In this document: piece by piece, positions 41,991-51,811 of the stretch
Numbering within the stretch: position 1 is the first letter of the stretch
How the letters are laid out: each line of letters starts with the position of its first letter
Origin: Corynebacterium lizhenjunii
Lineage (GTDB): Bacteria > Actinomycetota > Actinomycetes > Mycobacteriales > Mycobacteriaceae
Reading direction: 5' to 3'
NCBI RefSeq assembly: GCF_011038655.2
Contig: NZ_CP064954.1
Location: 2,232,001 to 2,296,000 of the forward strand
DNA: 64,000 nt
Notes under the pieces: generated by a model
The model's database searches: none
What the model was told of the DNA's origin: nothing
The model's input: only the letters and a program-made list of their open reading frames with translations
Program-made: the position numbers and the translations under genes

Positions 41991-42344
41991 ATGCTTGCCG
42001 ATGCCGCCTCCCTAATCTTCATCCTCACCGGCGCCCTGCTCATTTTCGCAGCCGCCGTAGGCGTGGCCCGTTTCCGCGACACTATGTCGCGGGTGCATGC
42101 CATTTCCAAACCGCAGACCATCGGACTGGTGCTGTGCCTGATTGGCGCGTGTATACGGGTGGTGTTCCACCCCGATTTTGATGTGAACCACCGTTCTGAT
42201 TTGGGCATCGTGGTGTTGTTGGGGCTGTTCGCTCTGATGACGGCGCCGGTGACCGCGCAGCGTATCTCGCGTATCGCGCGCCGCGAGGGCTTGTACGCGC
42301 CGGACATGTCGCGCAACGACAGGCCGCGGGCGCGGCGGCGGTAG
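41991..42344 (+). CDS. mrpG: Na+/H+ antiporter subunit MrpG
   Basis: A 117-aa subunit with GALLIFAAAVGVARFRDTMS, RVHAISKPQTIGLVLCLIGA and PVTAQRISRIA typical of MrpG/MnhG. ATG 41991 is 2 bp after the mrpF stop. It completes the operon. A C-terminal Arg-rich tail (RPRARRR) is extra. The 173 bp up to the next gene contain only two copies of GCGTGCGGCGGTGGGGTGGC. Confidence 0.93.
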   Translation: MLADAASLIFILTGALLIFAAAVGVARFRDTMSRVHAISKPQTIGLVLCLIGACIRVVFHPDFDVNHRSDLGIVVLLGLFALMTAPVTAQRISRIARREGLYAPDMSRNDRPRARRR

Positions 42345-42517
42345 GCAGTGGGCTAGCAGGCGCGCGGTCGGCGCTGCAGGCGTGCGGCGGTGGGGTGGCC
42401 GCCAGCACGCGCGGCATCGACAGACACGGCGGCGCTAGACAGTGGGGCAGCAGGCGCGGCAGGCGCGCGGACAGCGTGCGGCGGTGGGGTGGCGGGCGCA
42501 CGCTAAGATGAAGCGCT

Positions 42518-43804
42518 GTGAAGAGACTTTATGGTGTGCCCACGGTGGCGGCGTTGCTCACCGCCTTCGTCGCGTGGATCTTGTGGCTGATTCCGCAATC
42601 GGATTTCCCGCACGCCCTGCACTGGCGCATCCCTATCGACCTCAAAATCTACCTGCTGGCCGGCCAAGAGGTGGCCGCAGGCGGCGACCTTTACGATGCC
42701 CCCTACATCGGCGACCTCCCCTTCACCTACCCGCCCTTTGCCGGGGTAGTCTTTAGCTGGCTGGCCGGTTTAAGCGACAACTGGATCATCTCCGTGTGGC
42801 AGATCGGTACCGCCCTGGCGCTATGGGTAATCCTGCTGCTGGTGCTGCGCAATCGCGACATCGCGCTGCGGCCGCTGACGGTGTACACCGCACTGGTCTT
42901 TTCTTTGGCGTCGCTGGCCATCGAGCCGATTCACGGCAGCTACTTCTTTGGCCAGATCAACGTCTGGCTCATGCTGCTGGTCAGCCTGGATTTGCTGCCT
43001 AAGCGCTGGCGGTTGCCGGGCGTGGGCATTGGCCTGGCTGCCGGTTTGAAGCTCACCCCGGCCTACCTGGGCTTGGTGTTGTTGTTCCAGCGGCGCTGGT
43101 GGGCTGCGCTGGGCAGCGTGGTCACCTTCGGTTTTACCGTCTGGTTGGGCTTGCGACTGATCCCCGACGCGATGGTGTTTTGGACCGATGCCATCTTCAA
43201 CTCTTCCCGCGTGGGCGAGCACCTCAACCCCGGCGCGATGGCCCTGCGCTCCTTCCTAGAGCGCGAGTACGGCGTCGAAGGCGGCCCGCAGTGGATCATG
43301 GCGGTTGTGGTGGTGGGCATCCTCAATTGCGCCGCGGTGTTGGTGGCCATGTGGCGGGGCAACACGGCGCTGGCCATGTCGTTTAGCGGCCTGGGCGCCT
43401 GCCTGATTTCCCCGTTTAGCTGGTTCCACCACTACGTGTGGCTGGTGCCGCTGGCGCTGTGCATCTTCATTGGGGCCAACCAACTGCTGGGCCGCTGGCT
43501 GGTGGAAAGCCCCCGGTCCTTCCCCGGCGCGGGCCAGCTCACCGGCGCGCTTTCGCTGCTGGTCGCCATGGCCTCCATGGTGCCGTTTGTCTCCCAGACG
43601 GTGTGGCCAGAAGTCGCCTACCGCTCCTCGGAGGACTACCAGAGCATCTGGCCGCTGGGCCAGGAGTATTTCATTGGCGCCTGTATTCTCTACATGGCGC
43701 TTTATGCCCTGAGCGGCTTTGCCGGCAAGTCTCCAAAGTTGTTTCGCTCTAACTCCGCACAGGCCAGGTCCACTGCGGATTCCCACTGGCCGGTCTCCGC
43801 ATAA
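42518..43804 (+). CDS. GT87-family polyprenyl-phosphate mannosyltransferase
   Basis: A 428-aa integral membrane glycosyltransferase with about ten TM segments. The family start motif [20 protein letters not shown] precedes [14 protein letters not shown], and the loop [15 protein letters not shown] is conserved in GT87. Related enzymes add alpha-1,2-mannose to lipomannan/lipoarabinomannan in Corynebacteriales. The start is GTG 42518. The last 103 bases overlap the convergent ybdK-like gene; the C-terminal 33 residues are hydrophilic and may be extension rather than family sequence. Confidence 0.85.
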   Translation: MKRLYGVPTVAALLTAFVAWILWLIPQSDFPHALHWRIPIDLKIYLLAGQEVAAGGDLYDAPYIGDLPFTYPPFAGVVFSWLAGLSDNWIISVWQIGTALALWVILLLVLRNRDIALRPLTVYTALVFSLASLAIEPIHGSYFFGQINVWLMLLVSLDLLPKRWRLPGVGIGLAAGLKLTPAYLGLVLLFQRRWWAALGSVVTFGFTVWLGLRLIPDAMVFWTDAIFNSSRVGEHLNPGAMALRSFLEREYGVEGGPQWIMAVVVVGILNCAAVLVAMWRGNTALAMSFSGLGACLISPFSWFHHYVWLVPLALCIFIGANQLLGRWLVESPRSFPGAGQLTGALSLLVAMASMVPFVSQTVWPEVAYRSSEDYQSIWPLGQEYFIGACILYMALYALSGFAGKSPKLFRSNSAQARSTADSHWPVSA

Positions 43805-44871
43805 CGGGCCCGCTGGCGCTCATAGCCGGCCCCGGCGGCGATAATTTCCGGGATAATATCCAGCTCCTGCGCGCACCCCAGCTCTGCAGCCAGCGGGCGC
43901 AGCTGCTCCACCAGGTCCGCTAGCTCGTCTTTGACCCAGCGCTCCTCGGTGTCGCGGGAGGTGATCACCAAAGCGTCTAGCCCGTAGCGCGCCGCGCGCC
44001 ACTTGTTCTCCGCCACGTGCCACGGTTGCAGGCTGGGCAGCTCCTGGCCGGCATCGATCATCCTGTCGTAGTGCACCACCAGGCAGTGCGTCAGTGCCAC
44101 CACGGCGGATAGCTCGCGCAGGTTAGAGGAGGCATCGGAAACCCGCACCTCCACCGTGCCCCACTTTGATGCCGGGCGAATATCAAAGTGCATGGACCCA
44201 GTGTGGTTAATCACCCCGGATATCGCCTGGTCACGCATGTAGTCTTGCCACTGCTGCCAGGTTTGGAATTGGTACGGCAGCCCCGCGGTGGGCAGCTGCT
44301 GGTAGAGCATGGTCCGGTTCGACGCGTAGCCGGTGTCAATCCCCTGCCACCCCGGTGAGCTTGCCGATACCGCCAGCAAATGCGGGTACTTGGTCAACAG
44401 CGCATTGATAATCGGCCACACCCGGTCCTCGTGCGAAATGCCCACGTGGACGTGCGTGCCCCACAGCAGCATCTGCTTGCCCCAGTATTGGGTGCGGTTG
44501 ATAATCTCCTGGTGGGATTCCTTATCCCCCACCGGGTTGTCTTGGTAGGTTGCCGTGGGGTGTCCCCCGGAGGCCCACAGCGCTAGCCCCAGTTCCCCGG
44601 CGGCCGCCCGCACTGCGTCCAGGCCGTGCGCTAGCTGGCCGATGGCCTCCGGCACCGTATCGCACACCCCCGTCACCAGTTCCACGGTATTGAGCAGGAA
44701 CTCCTTTTCCAGGTGCACCTCCGGGGCGCGCTGGTGGACTAGCTCAATAACTTCCGGCCCACGGGAGACCAGCTGGCGCGTGCGGGGGTCTACCAGGCAG
44801 ATTTCCCACTCGACGCCCAGGGTCGGCCGGGGCGAGCGCGCAAAGATTTCAGGGGTGGCGGCAACGTTCAC
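43702..44871 (-). CDS. YbdK-type carboxylate-amine ligase (glutamate-cysteine ligase family 2)
   Basis: A 389-aa GCS2-family enzyme. N-terminal [18 protein letters not shown], the metal/ATP region [29 protein letters not shown], and the glutamate-site region [19 protein letters not shown] are visible. The family makes gamma-glutamyl or related amide bonds; the true substrate is unknown. GTG 44871 starts the conserved part; the open frame further upstream overlaps the preceding gene. Its 3' end overlaps the GT87 gene by 103 bp in convergent orientation. Confidence 0.88.
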   Translation of the reverse strand: MNVAATPEIFARSPRPTLGVEWEICLVDPRTRQLVSRGPEVIELVHQRAPEVHLEKEFLLNTVELVTGVCDTVPEAIGQLAHGLDAVRAAAGELGLALWASGGHPTATYQDNPVGDKESHQEIINRTQYWGKQMLLWGTHVHVGISHEDRVWPIINALLTKYPHLLAVSASSPGWQGIDTGYASNRTMLYQQLPTAGLPYQFQTWQQWQDYMRDQAISGVINHTGSMHFDIRPASKWGTVEVRVSDASSNLRELSAVVALTHCLVVHYDRMIDAGQELPSLQPWHVAENKWRAARYGLDALVITSRDTEERWVKDELADLVEQLRPLAAELGCAQELDIIPEIIAAGAGYERQRARYAETGQWESAVDLACAELERNNFGDLPAKPLRA

Positions 44872-44881
44872 GCCTGATAGT

Positions 44882-45613
44882 CTACTGGTTGACCAATACC
44901 ACCGTGAGCGCCCGCCCCTGTTGCGGCAGCCCGTCGATGTTCTCCCGCGCAATGCCACCCAGCCGGTCCGCGAGTTCGCGGGCGCGGGCCTGGGCATCGG
45001 CATCGCCCGCGGGGAAGAACACGGTGGTCTGGGGCAGAATTTCCTGGTTGAAGTTGCCCACCTCGCCCACTGCGTAGCCGTCCGCCTCAATCTTTTGTGC
45101 TTCCTGCGCCGCCAGGCCCGCCACCGTGGAATTGTTCAGCACGTTGACCACCAGCTTGTCTGCCGATGCCCCCTCCCGGCCCCGCTGCGCCCCTTCCGCG
45201 CGTCCTTGCGCCCCGGCGTCGGCTGGCGCGCCGTTTTCTCCGGGGCCGTTCGCACCGCCCGGCGCGCCCGCACCATTCGCACCTTCCGGCGCGCCCGCAC
45301 CGCCAGCACCGTTCGCACCACCCGGCGTGCCCGCGCCTTTCATGGCACCCGGCGCGCCCGCACCGCCTGCGCCATTCCCGCCGTGTTCGGGGCCGGTGGC
45401 GGCGGGGTTGGAACCTGCGGGGGAATCAGTATCGCGGGTCAAAGCGTAGAGACCCCACAGGGCCAGGGCTACCGCAACGGCGATGAGCACCATGGCCAGG
45501 CCGCGCAGGGGCAGAGTGGGGCGGGTATCGGCAGACTGGGCCTCAGTGGACTGGACATCGGCAGGTTGGACATCGGCAGACTGGGCAGCGGCAGAAGAGT
45601 TTTCGGGATTCAC
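44882..45613 (-). CDS. LytR C-terminal-domain protein with collagen-like linker
   Basis: A 243-aa membrane-anchored protein. An N-terminal part with repeated [19 protein letters not shown], one TM segment ([20 protein letters not shown]), and an extracellular low-complexity stretch of Gly-Ala-Pro-Asn repeats ([15 protein letters not shown]) precede a LytR_C domain ([20 protein letters not shown]). GTG 45613 is the likely start. It lies between the DUF3263 gene (10 bp upstream) and the YbdK gene (10 bp downstream), so the three are one operon. Confidence 0.82.
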   Translation of the reverse strand: MNPENSSAAAQSADVQPADVQSTEAQSADTRPTLPLRGLAMVLIAVAVALALWGLYALTRDTDSPAGSNPAATGPEHGGNGAGGAGAPGAMKGAGTPGGANGAGGAGAPEGANGAGAPGGANGPGENGAPADAGAQGRAEGAQRGREGASADKLVVNVLNNSTVAGLAAQEAQKIEADGYAVGEVGNFNQEILPQTTVFFPAGDADAQARARELADRLGGIARENIDGLPQQGRALTVVLVNQ

Positions 45614-45623
45614 ACGCGTAACT

Positions 45624-45884
45624 TTAGCTATCAGCCTCCTCAAGGGGCGGTGCGGCGCGCCGAAGATCCGCCCGGCGGTTGCGCAAACGCCGCAACCGGC
45701 CCACCAACACCGGAGCGGCAGCCAGCGCCGCCGGATCATCGACCAACTGGTTCAAACGCTGGTGATACCGCACCGGCGACATATCCAGTTGCTCGCGAAT
45801 AGCCGCCTCCTTCGCCCCCACCGCGCGGGGGGCGTGGGCCTCAAAATCGAGGATGGCGACATCAAGCTCAGACAACTCAGACAT
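45624..45884 (-). CDS. DUF3263 protein, small helix-turn-helix-like
   Basis: An 86-aa protein. ELDVAILDFEAHAPRAVGAK and EAAIREQLDMSPVRYHQRLN match the DUF3263 family of Actinobacteria, predicted HTH-type proteins found next to LytR_C genes. ATG 45884 is divergent from def across 43 bp. A regulatory role is inference. Confidence 0.88.
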   Translation of the reverse strand: MSELSELDVAILDFEAHAPRAVGAKEAAIREQLDMSPVRYHQRLNQLVDDPAALAAAPVLVGRLRRLRNRRADLRRAAPPLEEADS

Positions 45885-45927
45885 GCCACCACAGTAGGCG
45901 CCCCGGGCACGGCTTAGACTATGAGCC

Positions 45928-46542
45928 ATGACTATTCGCGAAATCGTCATTCACGGCGACCCCGTCCTTCACAATCCCACCGCACCCGTCACGGAGCCCA
46001 TCAGCTCCCCGGAGCTCCAAGAACTCATCGCGGACATGTATGAAACCATGGACCGCGCCCACGGCGTAGGCCTGGCAGCCAACCAAATAGGCGTAAGCAA
46101 ACGGCTATTTGTCTACAACTGCCCGGACACCGACGGCCCCGACGGCAGCGAGCTGCCCGGCGGCGGCATGCGGCGCGGCTGCGTGATAAACCCCGTGCTC
46201 GAGACCTCCGAGATCCCCAAGACCATGCCCGCCGACGACGGCTCCGACGACGAAGGCTGCCTATCCGTCCCCGGTGAAGGCTTCCCCACCGGCCGCGCGG
46301 ACTGGGCGCGAGTCACCGGCGTAGACGAACACGGCGAAGAGGTTTCCATCGAAGGCTACGGCTTCTTCGCGCGCATGCTCCAGCATGAGACCGGCCACCT
46401 GGATGGCTTCGTCTACACCGACGTTCTCACCGGGCGCTACAAGCGCGCCGCCAAGAAGACCATCAAGGCCAACGGGTGGACCGAGCCGGGACTAACCTGG
46501 CTGCCCGGCGAGGGCCCCGACCCCTTCGGCCACGACGACTAA
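45928..46542 (+). CDS. def: Peptide deformylase
   Basis: A 204-aa enzyme that removes the formyl group from new proteins. All three motifs are present: [18 protein letters not shown] (metal Cys) and QHETGHLDG (metal His pair and catalytic Glu). Between motifs 1 and 2 is a longer loop ([19 protein letters not shown]), usual in actinobacterial enzymes. It is followed after 1 bp by a GNAT gene. Confidence 0.96.
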   Translation: MTIREIVIHGDPVLHNPTAPVTEPISSPELQELIADMYETMDRAHGVGLAANQIGVSKRLFVYNCPDTDGPDGSELPGGGMRRGCVINPVLETSEIPKTMPADDGSDDEGCLSVPGEGFPTGRADWARVTGVDEHGEEVSIEGYGFFARMLQHETGHLDGFVYTDVLTGRYKRAAKKTIKANGWTEPGLTWLPGEGPDPFGHDD

Positions 46543-46543
46543 G

Positions 46544-47746
46544 ATGAGCTACATTTTCCGTTCCGATGCCCCCGCCGTCGGCGACCGCGTGGTGGTGCGC
46601 CGCCGCTTCACCGTACCCGCTCCCACGACGGCGGAAGCTGGCGCAGATCCCAGCGCCGGGGCTGGCGCAGGTTCAACCGCGAGCGCGGAAGCTGGTGCAG
46701 ATCCCAGCGCCGGGGCTGGCGCGGGTTTGGGCGCGGGGGCTGGCGCGGGCGGGTCGGTGGTGCACTCGGATGTCATCGGGCATGTGCTGTCGACTGACCC
46801 GCTCGTGGTGCGCCCGCAGGAAATCGGCGGCTACCCCTCCAACCTGGAGGCGGTAAAAATCCCTGCGGAGCAGATTCAGATCATCAAAAAGCTCTCCCCA
46901 CGCATGGTGCGCAACTCCGATATCCGCGCCGTCGAAACCGCCACCGCAGCAGCCTTCCCCGGCAAGGAACACGCGTGGACCAGCGACGGCCAGTGGCTCA
47001 TGCGCGCCGGCGACGGCGTGACGGAACGCTCCAACTCCGCCACCCCCCTGGGACCATCGGCCGGATTTAGCCCCGTGCCGCTAGACGAGATTCGCGCCTT
47101 CTACGCCCGCCACGGGCTGCCGGTGCAATTGGAGATCCCGGAGCGCATCGGCAAACCAGCCGAAAAACTCGTAACCCAACCCGGATGGCAACTAGGCCCA
47201 GAAATAACCGTCATGGTGCGATCACTGACCCAGGAACCGCCCGCACCGGCAGAGGCGGAACGGGACGGGGACGTACCGGAAGGGGCGGCATCGGCAAGCA
47301 CGGTAAAGGACAGCACGCCCTGGCGCTTTGAGATTACAGACCAGCCGGACCCAGACTGGCTGGAGCTATACCATTTCCGCGGGCAAGCCCTGCCAGCCGA
47401 AGCGCTGCGGTACCTGCGGCAACGCATAGACGGGACCATGGGGTTCGGGCGGCTGCTCGACGCCACCGGGCGCACCGTCGCCATCACCCGCGGCACCCTG
47501 ACCGAATCCGGCGACGGCACCTGCTGGCTCGGATACTCCGCCGTCGAAGTCGCCGCCACCCACCGACGCCGCGGACTGGGAACCGCCCTCGGCCTGCACA
47601 TGCTGGACTGGGGACGCAACAACGGCGCACAACGCGCCTACCTGCAAGTACTCAGCAGCAACATCGCCGGCATTGGCCTCTACCACAAGCTGGGATTCAT
47701 CGAACAACACCGTCACCGCTACGCCACCGAAGTAGCGCCACGGTAA
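46544..47746 (+). CDS. GNAT acetyltransferase with N-terminal SH3-like domain
   Basis: A 400-aa protein resembling the corynebacterial N-acetyltransferase family that includes the N-acetylglutamate synthase candidate Cg3035. The N-terminal small beta domain (SDAPAVGDRVVVRRRF, SVVHSDVIGHVLSTDPLVVR) is split by an insert with two copies of AEAGADPSAGAGAG, made by a 54-bp tandem duplication at 46632-46739. The C-terminal GNAT domain has the acetyl-CoA motif AATHRRRGLGTALGLHML and QVLSSNIAGIGLYHKLGF. A possible arginine-synthesis role is by family only. Confidence 0.8.
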   Translation: MSYIFRSDAPAVGDRVVVRRRFTVPAPTTAEAGADPSAGAGAGSTASAEAGADPSAGAGAGLGAGAGAGGSVVHSDVIGHVLSTDPLVVRPQEIGGYPSNLEAVKIPAEQIQIIKKLSPRMVRNSDIRAVETATAAAFPGKEHAWTSDGQWLMRAGDGVTERSNSATPLGPSAGFSPVPLDEIRAFYARHGLPVQLEIPERIGKPAEKLVTQPGWQLGPEITVMVRSLTQEPPAPAEAERDGDVPEGAASASTVKDSTPWRFEITDQPDPDWLELYHFRGQALPAEALRYLRQRIDGTMGFGRLLDATGRTVAITRGTLTESGDGTCWLGYSAVEVAATHRRRGLGTALGLHMLDWGRNNGAQRAYLQVLSSNIAGIGLYHKLGFIEQHRHRYATEVAPR

Positions 47747-47756
47747 CCTGGTCTTC

Positions 47757-48548
47757 ATGCGAATCGCGACGTGGAACATCAACTCCGTGCGGGCGCGCAC
47801 CCAACGCGCCATCGACCTCATGGCCAAGCACAACCTGGACGTGATGTGCCTCCAAGAAACCAAAGTAACCGACGGCAAATTCCCCGCAGCCGCGTTCCAC
47901 GACGCCGGCTACCACGTCGCACACCACGGGCTCAACCAATGGAACGGCGTGGCCATCATCTCGCGCGACGAACCCGAAGACATCCGCGTGGGCCTGCCCG
48001 GCCAGCCCGGGTTCCACAAAGACCCCACAAAGGAGCAGACACTAGAGGCCCGCGCACTGGGCGTACGGCTGCGCGGAGTCGACATCTGGTCTCTCTACGT
48101 GCCCAATGGGCGCGAACTGACAGACCCACACTACCAGTACAAACTGGCGTTTCTTTACGCAGCGGCGCGGTATGCGGAATCTCACTCGCGCGGCAAACTG
48201 CTCATGGCCGGGGACTTTAACGTCGCGCCCACGGATGGCGATGTGTGGGACATCGGGGCGTTTCGCGGCAAGACGCACGTCAGCGAACCGGAACGTGCGG
48301 CCTTCGACATGCTGCTTGAAGCCGGGCTGCGCCCGCTAGAGCACACGGAACCGTACACGTACTTCGACTACAAAGGCGCGCGCTTTGAACGCGGCCAAGG
48401 AATGAAGATTGACTTCCTGCTGGCAAGCGCGTCCCTGCCGACAGGACAGGCGTTTGTCGATGTCGCCGAACGCGCCGCCGAAGGCACCTCCGACCACTGC
48501 CCGCTAGTCGCCGAACTAGACGTCACCGACTTTGACTCGGTGCGCTGA
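47757..48548 (+). CDS. xthA: Exodeoxyribonuclease III / AP endonuclease
   Basis: A 263-aa DNA repair enzyme with IATWNINSVRAR, catalytic Glu in CLQETKV, GDFNVAPTDGDV, and SDHCPLVAEL at the C-terminus. Standard length. It follows the GNAT gene by 10 bp and precedes the cardiolipin synthase gene by 5 bp. Confidence 0.95.
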   Translation: MRIATWNINSVRARTQRAIDLMAKHNLDVMCLQETKVTDGKFPAAAFHDAGYHVAHHGLNQWNGVAIISRDEPEDIRVGLPGQPGFHKDPTKEQTLEARALGVRLRGVDIWSLYVPNGRELTDPHYQYKLAFLYAAARYAESHSRGKLLMAGDFNVAPTDGDVWDIGAFRGKTHVSEPERAAFDMLLEAGLRPLEHTEPYTYFDYKGARFERGQGMKIDFLLASASLPTGQAFVDVAERAAEGTSDHCPLVAELDVTDFDSVR

Positions 48549-48553
48549 CACTG

Positions 48554-50011
48554 ATGGATATCCATATTGATTTTCCCGCCTGGCAAGGTGTGGCGGTAAC
48601 CATTGATTACGCCATTAAAGCCATAGCCGTCGGCATGGTGCCCGAAGGCCGGCGCCCGTCCAGCTCCACAGCGTGGCTGCTGGCTATTTTGCTGCTGCCC
48701 TTCGTCGGCTTGCCGCTGTTTTTGCTCATGGGCTCGCCCTACATCAACCGTCGGCGCCACAAAATCCACAAACAAGCCCAGGCCGCGATTCAAGACGTGC
48801 AGGCGGAACTGCCGGACCACCCTTCGGACAGGCTACCGGCGGAAATCGAGTCCATTTTGAAGCTCAACCGTCGCCTGACGGGCTTTCCCGCCATGGACGG
48901 CGAGCGCGCCATCATGCACGCGGACTACAACTTGGCCATAGAGGAAATGGCGGCGGCCATCGACCGCGCCCGCAGTTACGTCTACGTCGAGGTCTACATC
49001 CAATCCTGGGACGAAGTCACAGACGTCTTCTACCGGGCGTTGGAGCGCGCCGCCGCCCGGGGCGTGACGGTCAAATTGCTACTAGACCAAGTGGGCAGCC
49101 TGAAATACCCGGGCTATTTTAGGCTGGGCAAACGGCTGACCGCGGCTGGCCTCGACTGGCGGCTGATGCTGCCCATCCACCTCCACCGGCTGCGTTTCCG
49201 CCGGCCGGACTTGCGTAACCACCGCAAGATAATTGTCATCGACGGCCAGGTGGGCTTCATCGGCTCCCTGAACCTGATTAAGCGCCAGTACAAGACCAAA
49301 GACCGCGCCTGGGTGGATTACATGGTCGAACTCCACGGACCGATTGTGACGTCCCTGGAGACCATGTTTGGTATCGACTGGTACACCGAATCCGGCGAGG
49401 TCCTCGAATTCGAGCTACCCGAGCTGGAAAAGAACAAAAGTCCTGAAACCAACTACCTGCAGCTTATCCCCTCCGGGCCCGGCTTCGACACTGAGCCGAA
49501 CCTGCGCATGTTCAACTCCGTTATCCACCACGCCAAGCAGCGGCTGATTCTGGCGTCGCCGTATTTTGTGCCCGACGAGTCCATGCTGGAGGCCGTGACC
49601 ACCGCCTGCTACCGCGGCGTCGAGGTCGAACTGTTTGTCTCCGAGGAAGCCGACCAATTCATGGTCCACCACGCGCAGTCCTCCTATTATCAGGCCCTTC
49701 TGGAGGCCGGGGTGCGCATTTACCAGTTCCCCAAGCCTTTTGTGTTGCACTCGAAGTTCTTGCTCGCCGACCCCGCCGACGACCTCGCCCTGTGCATGTT
49801 CGGCTCTTCCAACATGGACATGCGCTCCTTTGGTCTCAATTACGAATCCACCATGCTGGTCGCCCAGGGCAACTTGATAGACAAGTTCAACACGCTTGCC
49901 GATAACTACCGCGCCGTGTGCTACGAGCTCACCTTGGAGGAATGGAACCGGCGCGGTTTCTTCCGCCGCTACATCGACAATGTCATGCGCCTGACCTCCG
50001 CTTTGCAATAG
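48554..50011 (+). CDS. cls: Cardiolipin synthase (phospholipase D superfamily)
   Basis: A 485-aa membrane enzyme with two N-terminal hydrophobic segments (AIKAIAVGMVPEGRRPSSS, WLLAILLLPFVGLPLFLLMG) and two HKD active-site motifs, NHRKIIVIDGQVGFIGSLN and LHSKFLLADPADDL. It makes cardiolipin from phosphatidylglycerol. Directly after the stop lies a dispersed motif copy (AGCTTGCCGATGC, 50010-50022); the remaining 200 bp up to the HNH gene are GC-rich and without gene. Confidence 0.93.
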   Translation: MDIHIDFPAWQGVAVTIDYAIKAIAVGMVPEGRRPSSSTAWLLAILLLPFVGLPLFLLMGSPYINRRRHKIHKQAQAAIQDVQAELPDHPSDRLPAEIESILKLNRRLTGFPAMDGERAIMHADYNLAIEEMAAAIDRARSYVYVEVYIQSWDEVTDVFYRALERAAARGVTVKLLLDQVGSLKYPGYFRLGKRLTAAGLDWRLMLPIHLHRLRFRRPDLRNHRKIIVIDGQVGFIGSLNLIKRQYKTKDRAWVDYMVELHGPIVTSLETMFGIDWYTESGEVLEFELPELEKNKSPETNYLQLIPSGPGFDTEPNLRMFNSVIHHAKQRLILASPYFVPDESMLEAVTTACYRGVEVELFVSEEADQFMVHHAQSSYYQALLEAGVRIYQFPKPFVLHSKFLLADPADDLALCMFGSSNMDMRSFGLNYESTMLVAQGNLIDKFNTLADNYRAVCYELTLEEWNRRGFFRRYIDNVMRLTSALQ

Positions 50012-50223
50012 CTTGCCGATGCCCCTCCCCGCACCCCTACCACTCCCTTGCCCGCGCTTCTAGCCCCTCCGGCTGCCTGTTTTCGGCTGCCGTGGGGCTG
50101 GGGTGCTGCGCTGCGTCGCAGGTGGCGGGACGCTTCCTGGCGCGTTGCGCTGCTTGCTGCGCTACTCGTTGCGCAGCCTGTCGCGTCGCGCTTGGCGTGC
50201 TGCCGGCGCTGCGGGCACGGGGG

Positions 50224-51384
50224 TTAGTTGGTGGGGCTAGTCGGCACCGGGACACCACCACCAGGTGACTGCCACGCCACCTGCCCACCAACCCTTACCA
50301 TCCGACCCCGCCGGACGGGCACTCCTCCTGGCGGGTGGTCTTCATTGGCACCATTATGATGCGGGCATAACACCGTGAGATTCCTGATGTTGGTTTCCCC
50401 ACCATCAGCCCACGACGTGATGTGGTGGACTTGGCACTTATCAAACGGCACGTGACAATCCAACCACGCACACTCAGGGCTCTCCGCAGCAAGCAGGAGG
50501 CGCTGCTTGTCGGTGGCAAAGCGTTCCATACGGTAAACATCCACCGGACCATGCACCCGGCTAAGGATTGCGACAAACCCGTGCTTGAACAAAATGCGCT
50601 CAGCTAGTTCTTTCCCAGTCATCCGCGCCCCATTATTCGCCCGAACAATAATGTCGCCAGCTTCCCCCGCGCCGCCTGCGTTAGCACCGCTGGTGTTGGC
50701 ATTGCCTGCGTTGGCACTGCTTGCGCTGGCACTGGTGTGGGTGTTGCCCGTGAGGTCTGCACCGGTGCCGGTGGCACTGGTGTGGTTGCATTCGTTAACG
50801 GCGAGCAGTTTGGCGAAGGTATCTAGCTGGAGGGTAATCATGGGGATGTAGTTCAACCGCCCGGCACCACCTTCACCACGCACCAGGTTAAAGAAGCTTT
50901 CTGCCGGGGCATCCTGATCGATAGCATCGTAGACATCAGTAATGTCCACATCGCGAGCAGTAATCGACATGGTGGCTGTGCCATTGGCGTAGCGACGTAT
51001 AGAGACTTTTTCTACCGGGGTGTCATCCTTCGGGTTCCATTCCCGGCGTAGTTTACGCGCCACAGTAGTGAACTGGCCTGCAGGTGTGGCGCACAGGTGT
51101 TGGCGCATCCTCCACTGCTGGGTGGTTTTGGTCTTGGTGACTTCGCGTTCTATTTCTTGCATGGCGATAAGCCCATGTCCGTGGCGCTGTGCCCCTTTAA
51201 TAGCGCTCCTTTGCCTGCGGCTAGGCTGGCCAGGCCCGCAGTACAGCTGGTAGAGGCGCACCAGGAACTCTGCGGTATCTGGTGCAACACCTAAGCCCTC
51301 CAGGTCTGTGGTGGTGGCACGCGCAAGCTGAGGCAGTGCGTCGATGACGCTGCCTAACAGGGCGGCGATGTTGATCTCGTTCAT
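50224..51384 (-). CDS. HNH endonuclease domain protein (DUF222 type)
   Basis: A 386-aa protein. The N-terminal DUF222-like helical region (NEINIAALLGSVIDALPQLA) is followed by a low-complexity insert of Thr/Ser/Asn/Ala (ASASSANAGNANTSGANAGG) and a C-terminal HNH nuclease (CQVHHITSWADGGETNIRNL, VLCPHHN). This family is abundant in Actinobacteria, often in several copies, and sometimes linked to selfish intron-like elements. ATG 51384 fits the family N-terminus; the frame is open to 51528. A role in DNA cleavage is inferred. Confidence 0.85.
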   Translation of the reverse strand: MNEINIAALLGSVIDALPQLARATTTDLEGLGVAPDTAEFLVRLYQLYCGPGQPSRRQRSAIKGAQRHGHGLIAMQEIEREVTKTKTTQQWRMRQHLCATPAGQFTTVARKLRREWNPKDDTPVEKVSIRRYANGTATMSITARDVDITDVYDAIDQDAPAESFFNLVRGEGGAGRLNYIPMITLQLDTFAKLLAVNECNHTSATGTGADLTGNTHTSASASSANAGNANTSGANAGGAGEAGDIIVRANNGARMTGKELAERILFKHGFVAILSRVHGPVDVYRMERFATDKQRLLLAAESPECAWLDCHVPFDKCQVHHITSWADGGETNIRNLTVLCPHHNGANEDHPPGGVPVRRGRMVRVGGQVAWQSPGGGVPVPTSPTN

Positions 51385-51811
51385 GGTGTTGACGCTAAGG
51401 CGATTGTGCAACCCCGCGCAAGGGGAATTTTGGGAAAACCCGAAATCTGTGGATAACTCGGCGAAAATGTGCACTCTATTAGACAATTGTCGAAGAATTC
51501 CACAGGGAGAATGCCACAAACGTGACATAATCTAGCCCCGCACGGACAAACGGGGTGCTGACTCAGCCTGGGCCGGCAATAAAACAGCGGCGCGCGCACG
51601 CGGGGCGGGGCCGCAAAATGGGTTGCGTGGAGAACGGGCAGACTGTGGCGCGCGCACGCGGGAAAGGGCCGCGAACTGCGTTGTGCGGCGCACGGGCGGA
51701 TTGGGACGCACGCGAGAGGGAGCAGCGGCAGACTATTGCGGCGCGCAGGGAGGGAACCCAGCCTAGCCCGGTAAGGGGCTGAGGCGGGTGAGGGAAAGGG
51801 GCATCGGCAAG
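51385..51811. other. Intergenic region without recognised gene
   Basis: It holds the promoter side of the HNH gene and the 3' flank of the MFS gene. A roughly 60-bp imperfect tandem repeat (GGCGCGCGCACGCGGG...GGGCCGC at about 51588 and 51650) and a GCATCGGCAAGCT copy at 51801 are present. A TTGTGC/TAGACAATTGTCGAAG palindrome (near 51480) may be an operator for the HNH gene. No terminator with a T run is seen. Confidence 0.4.
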
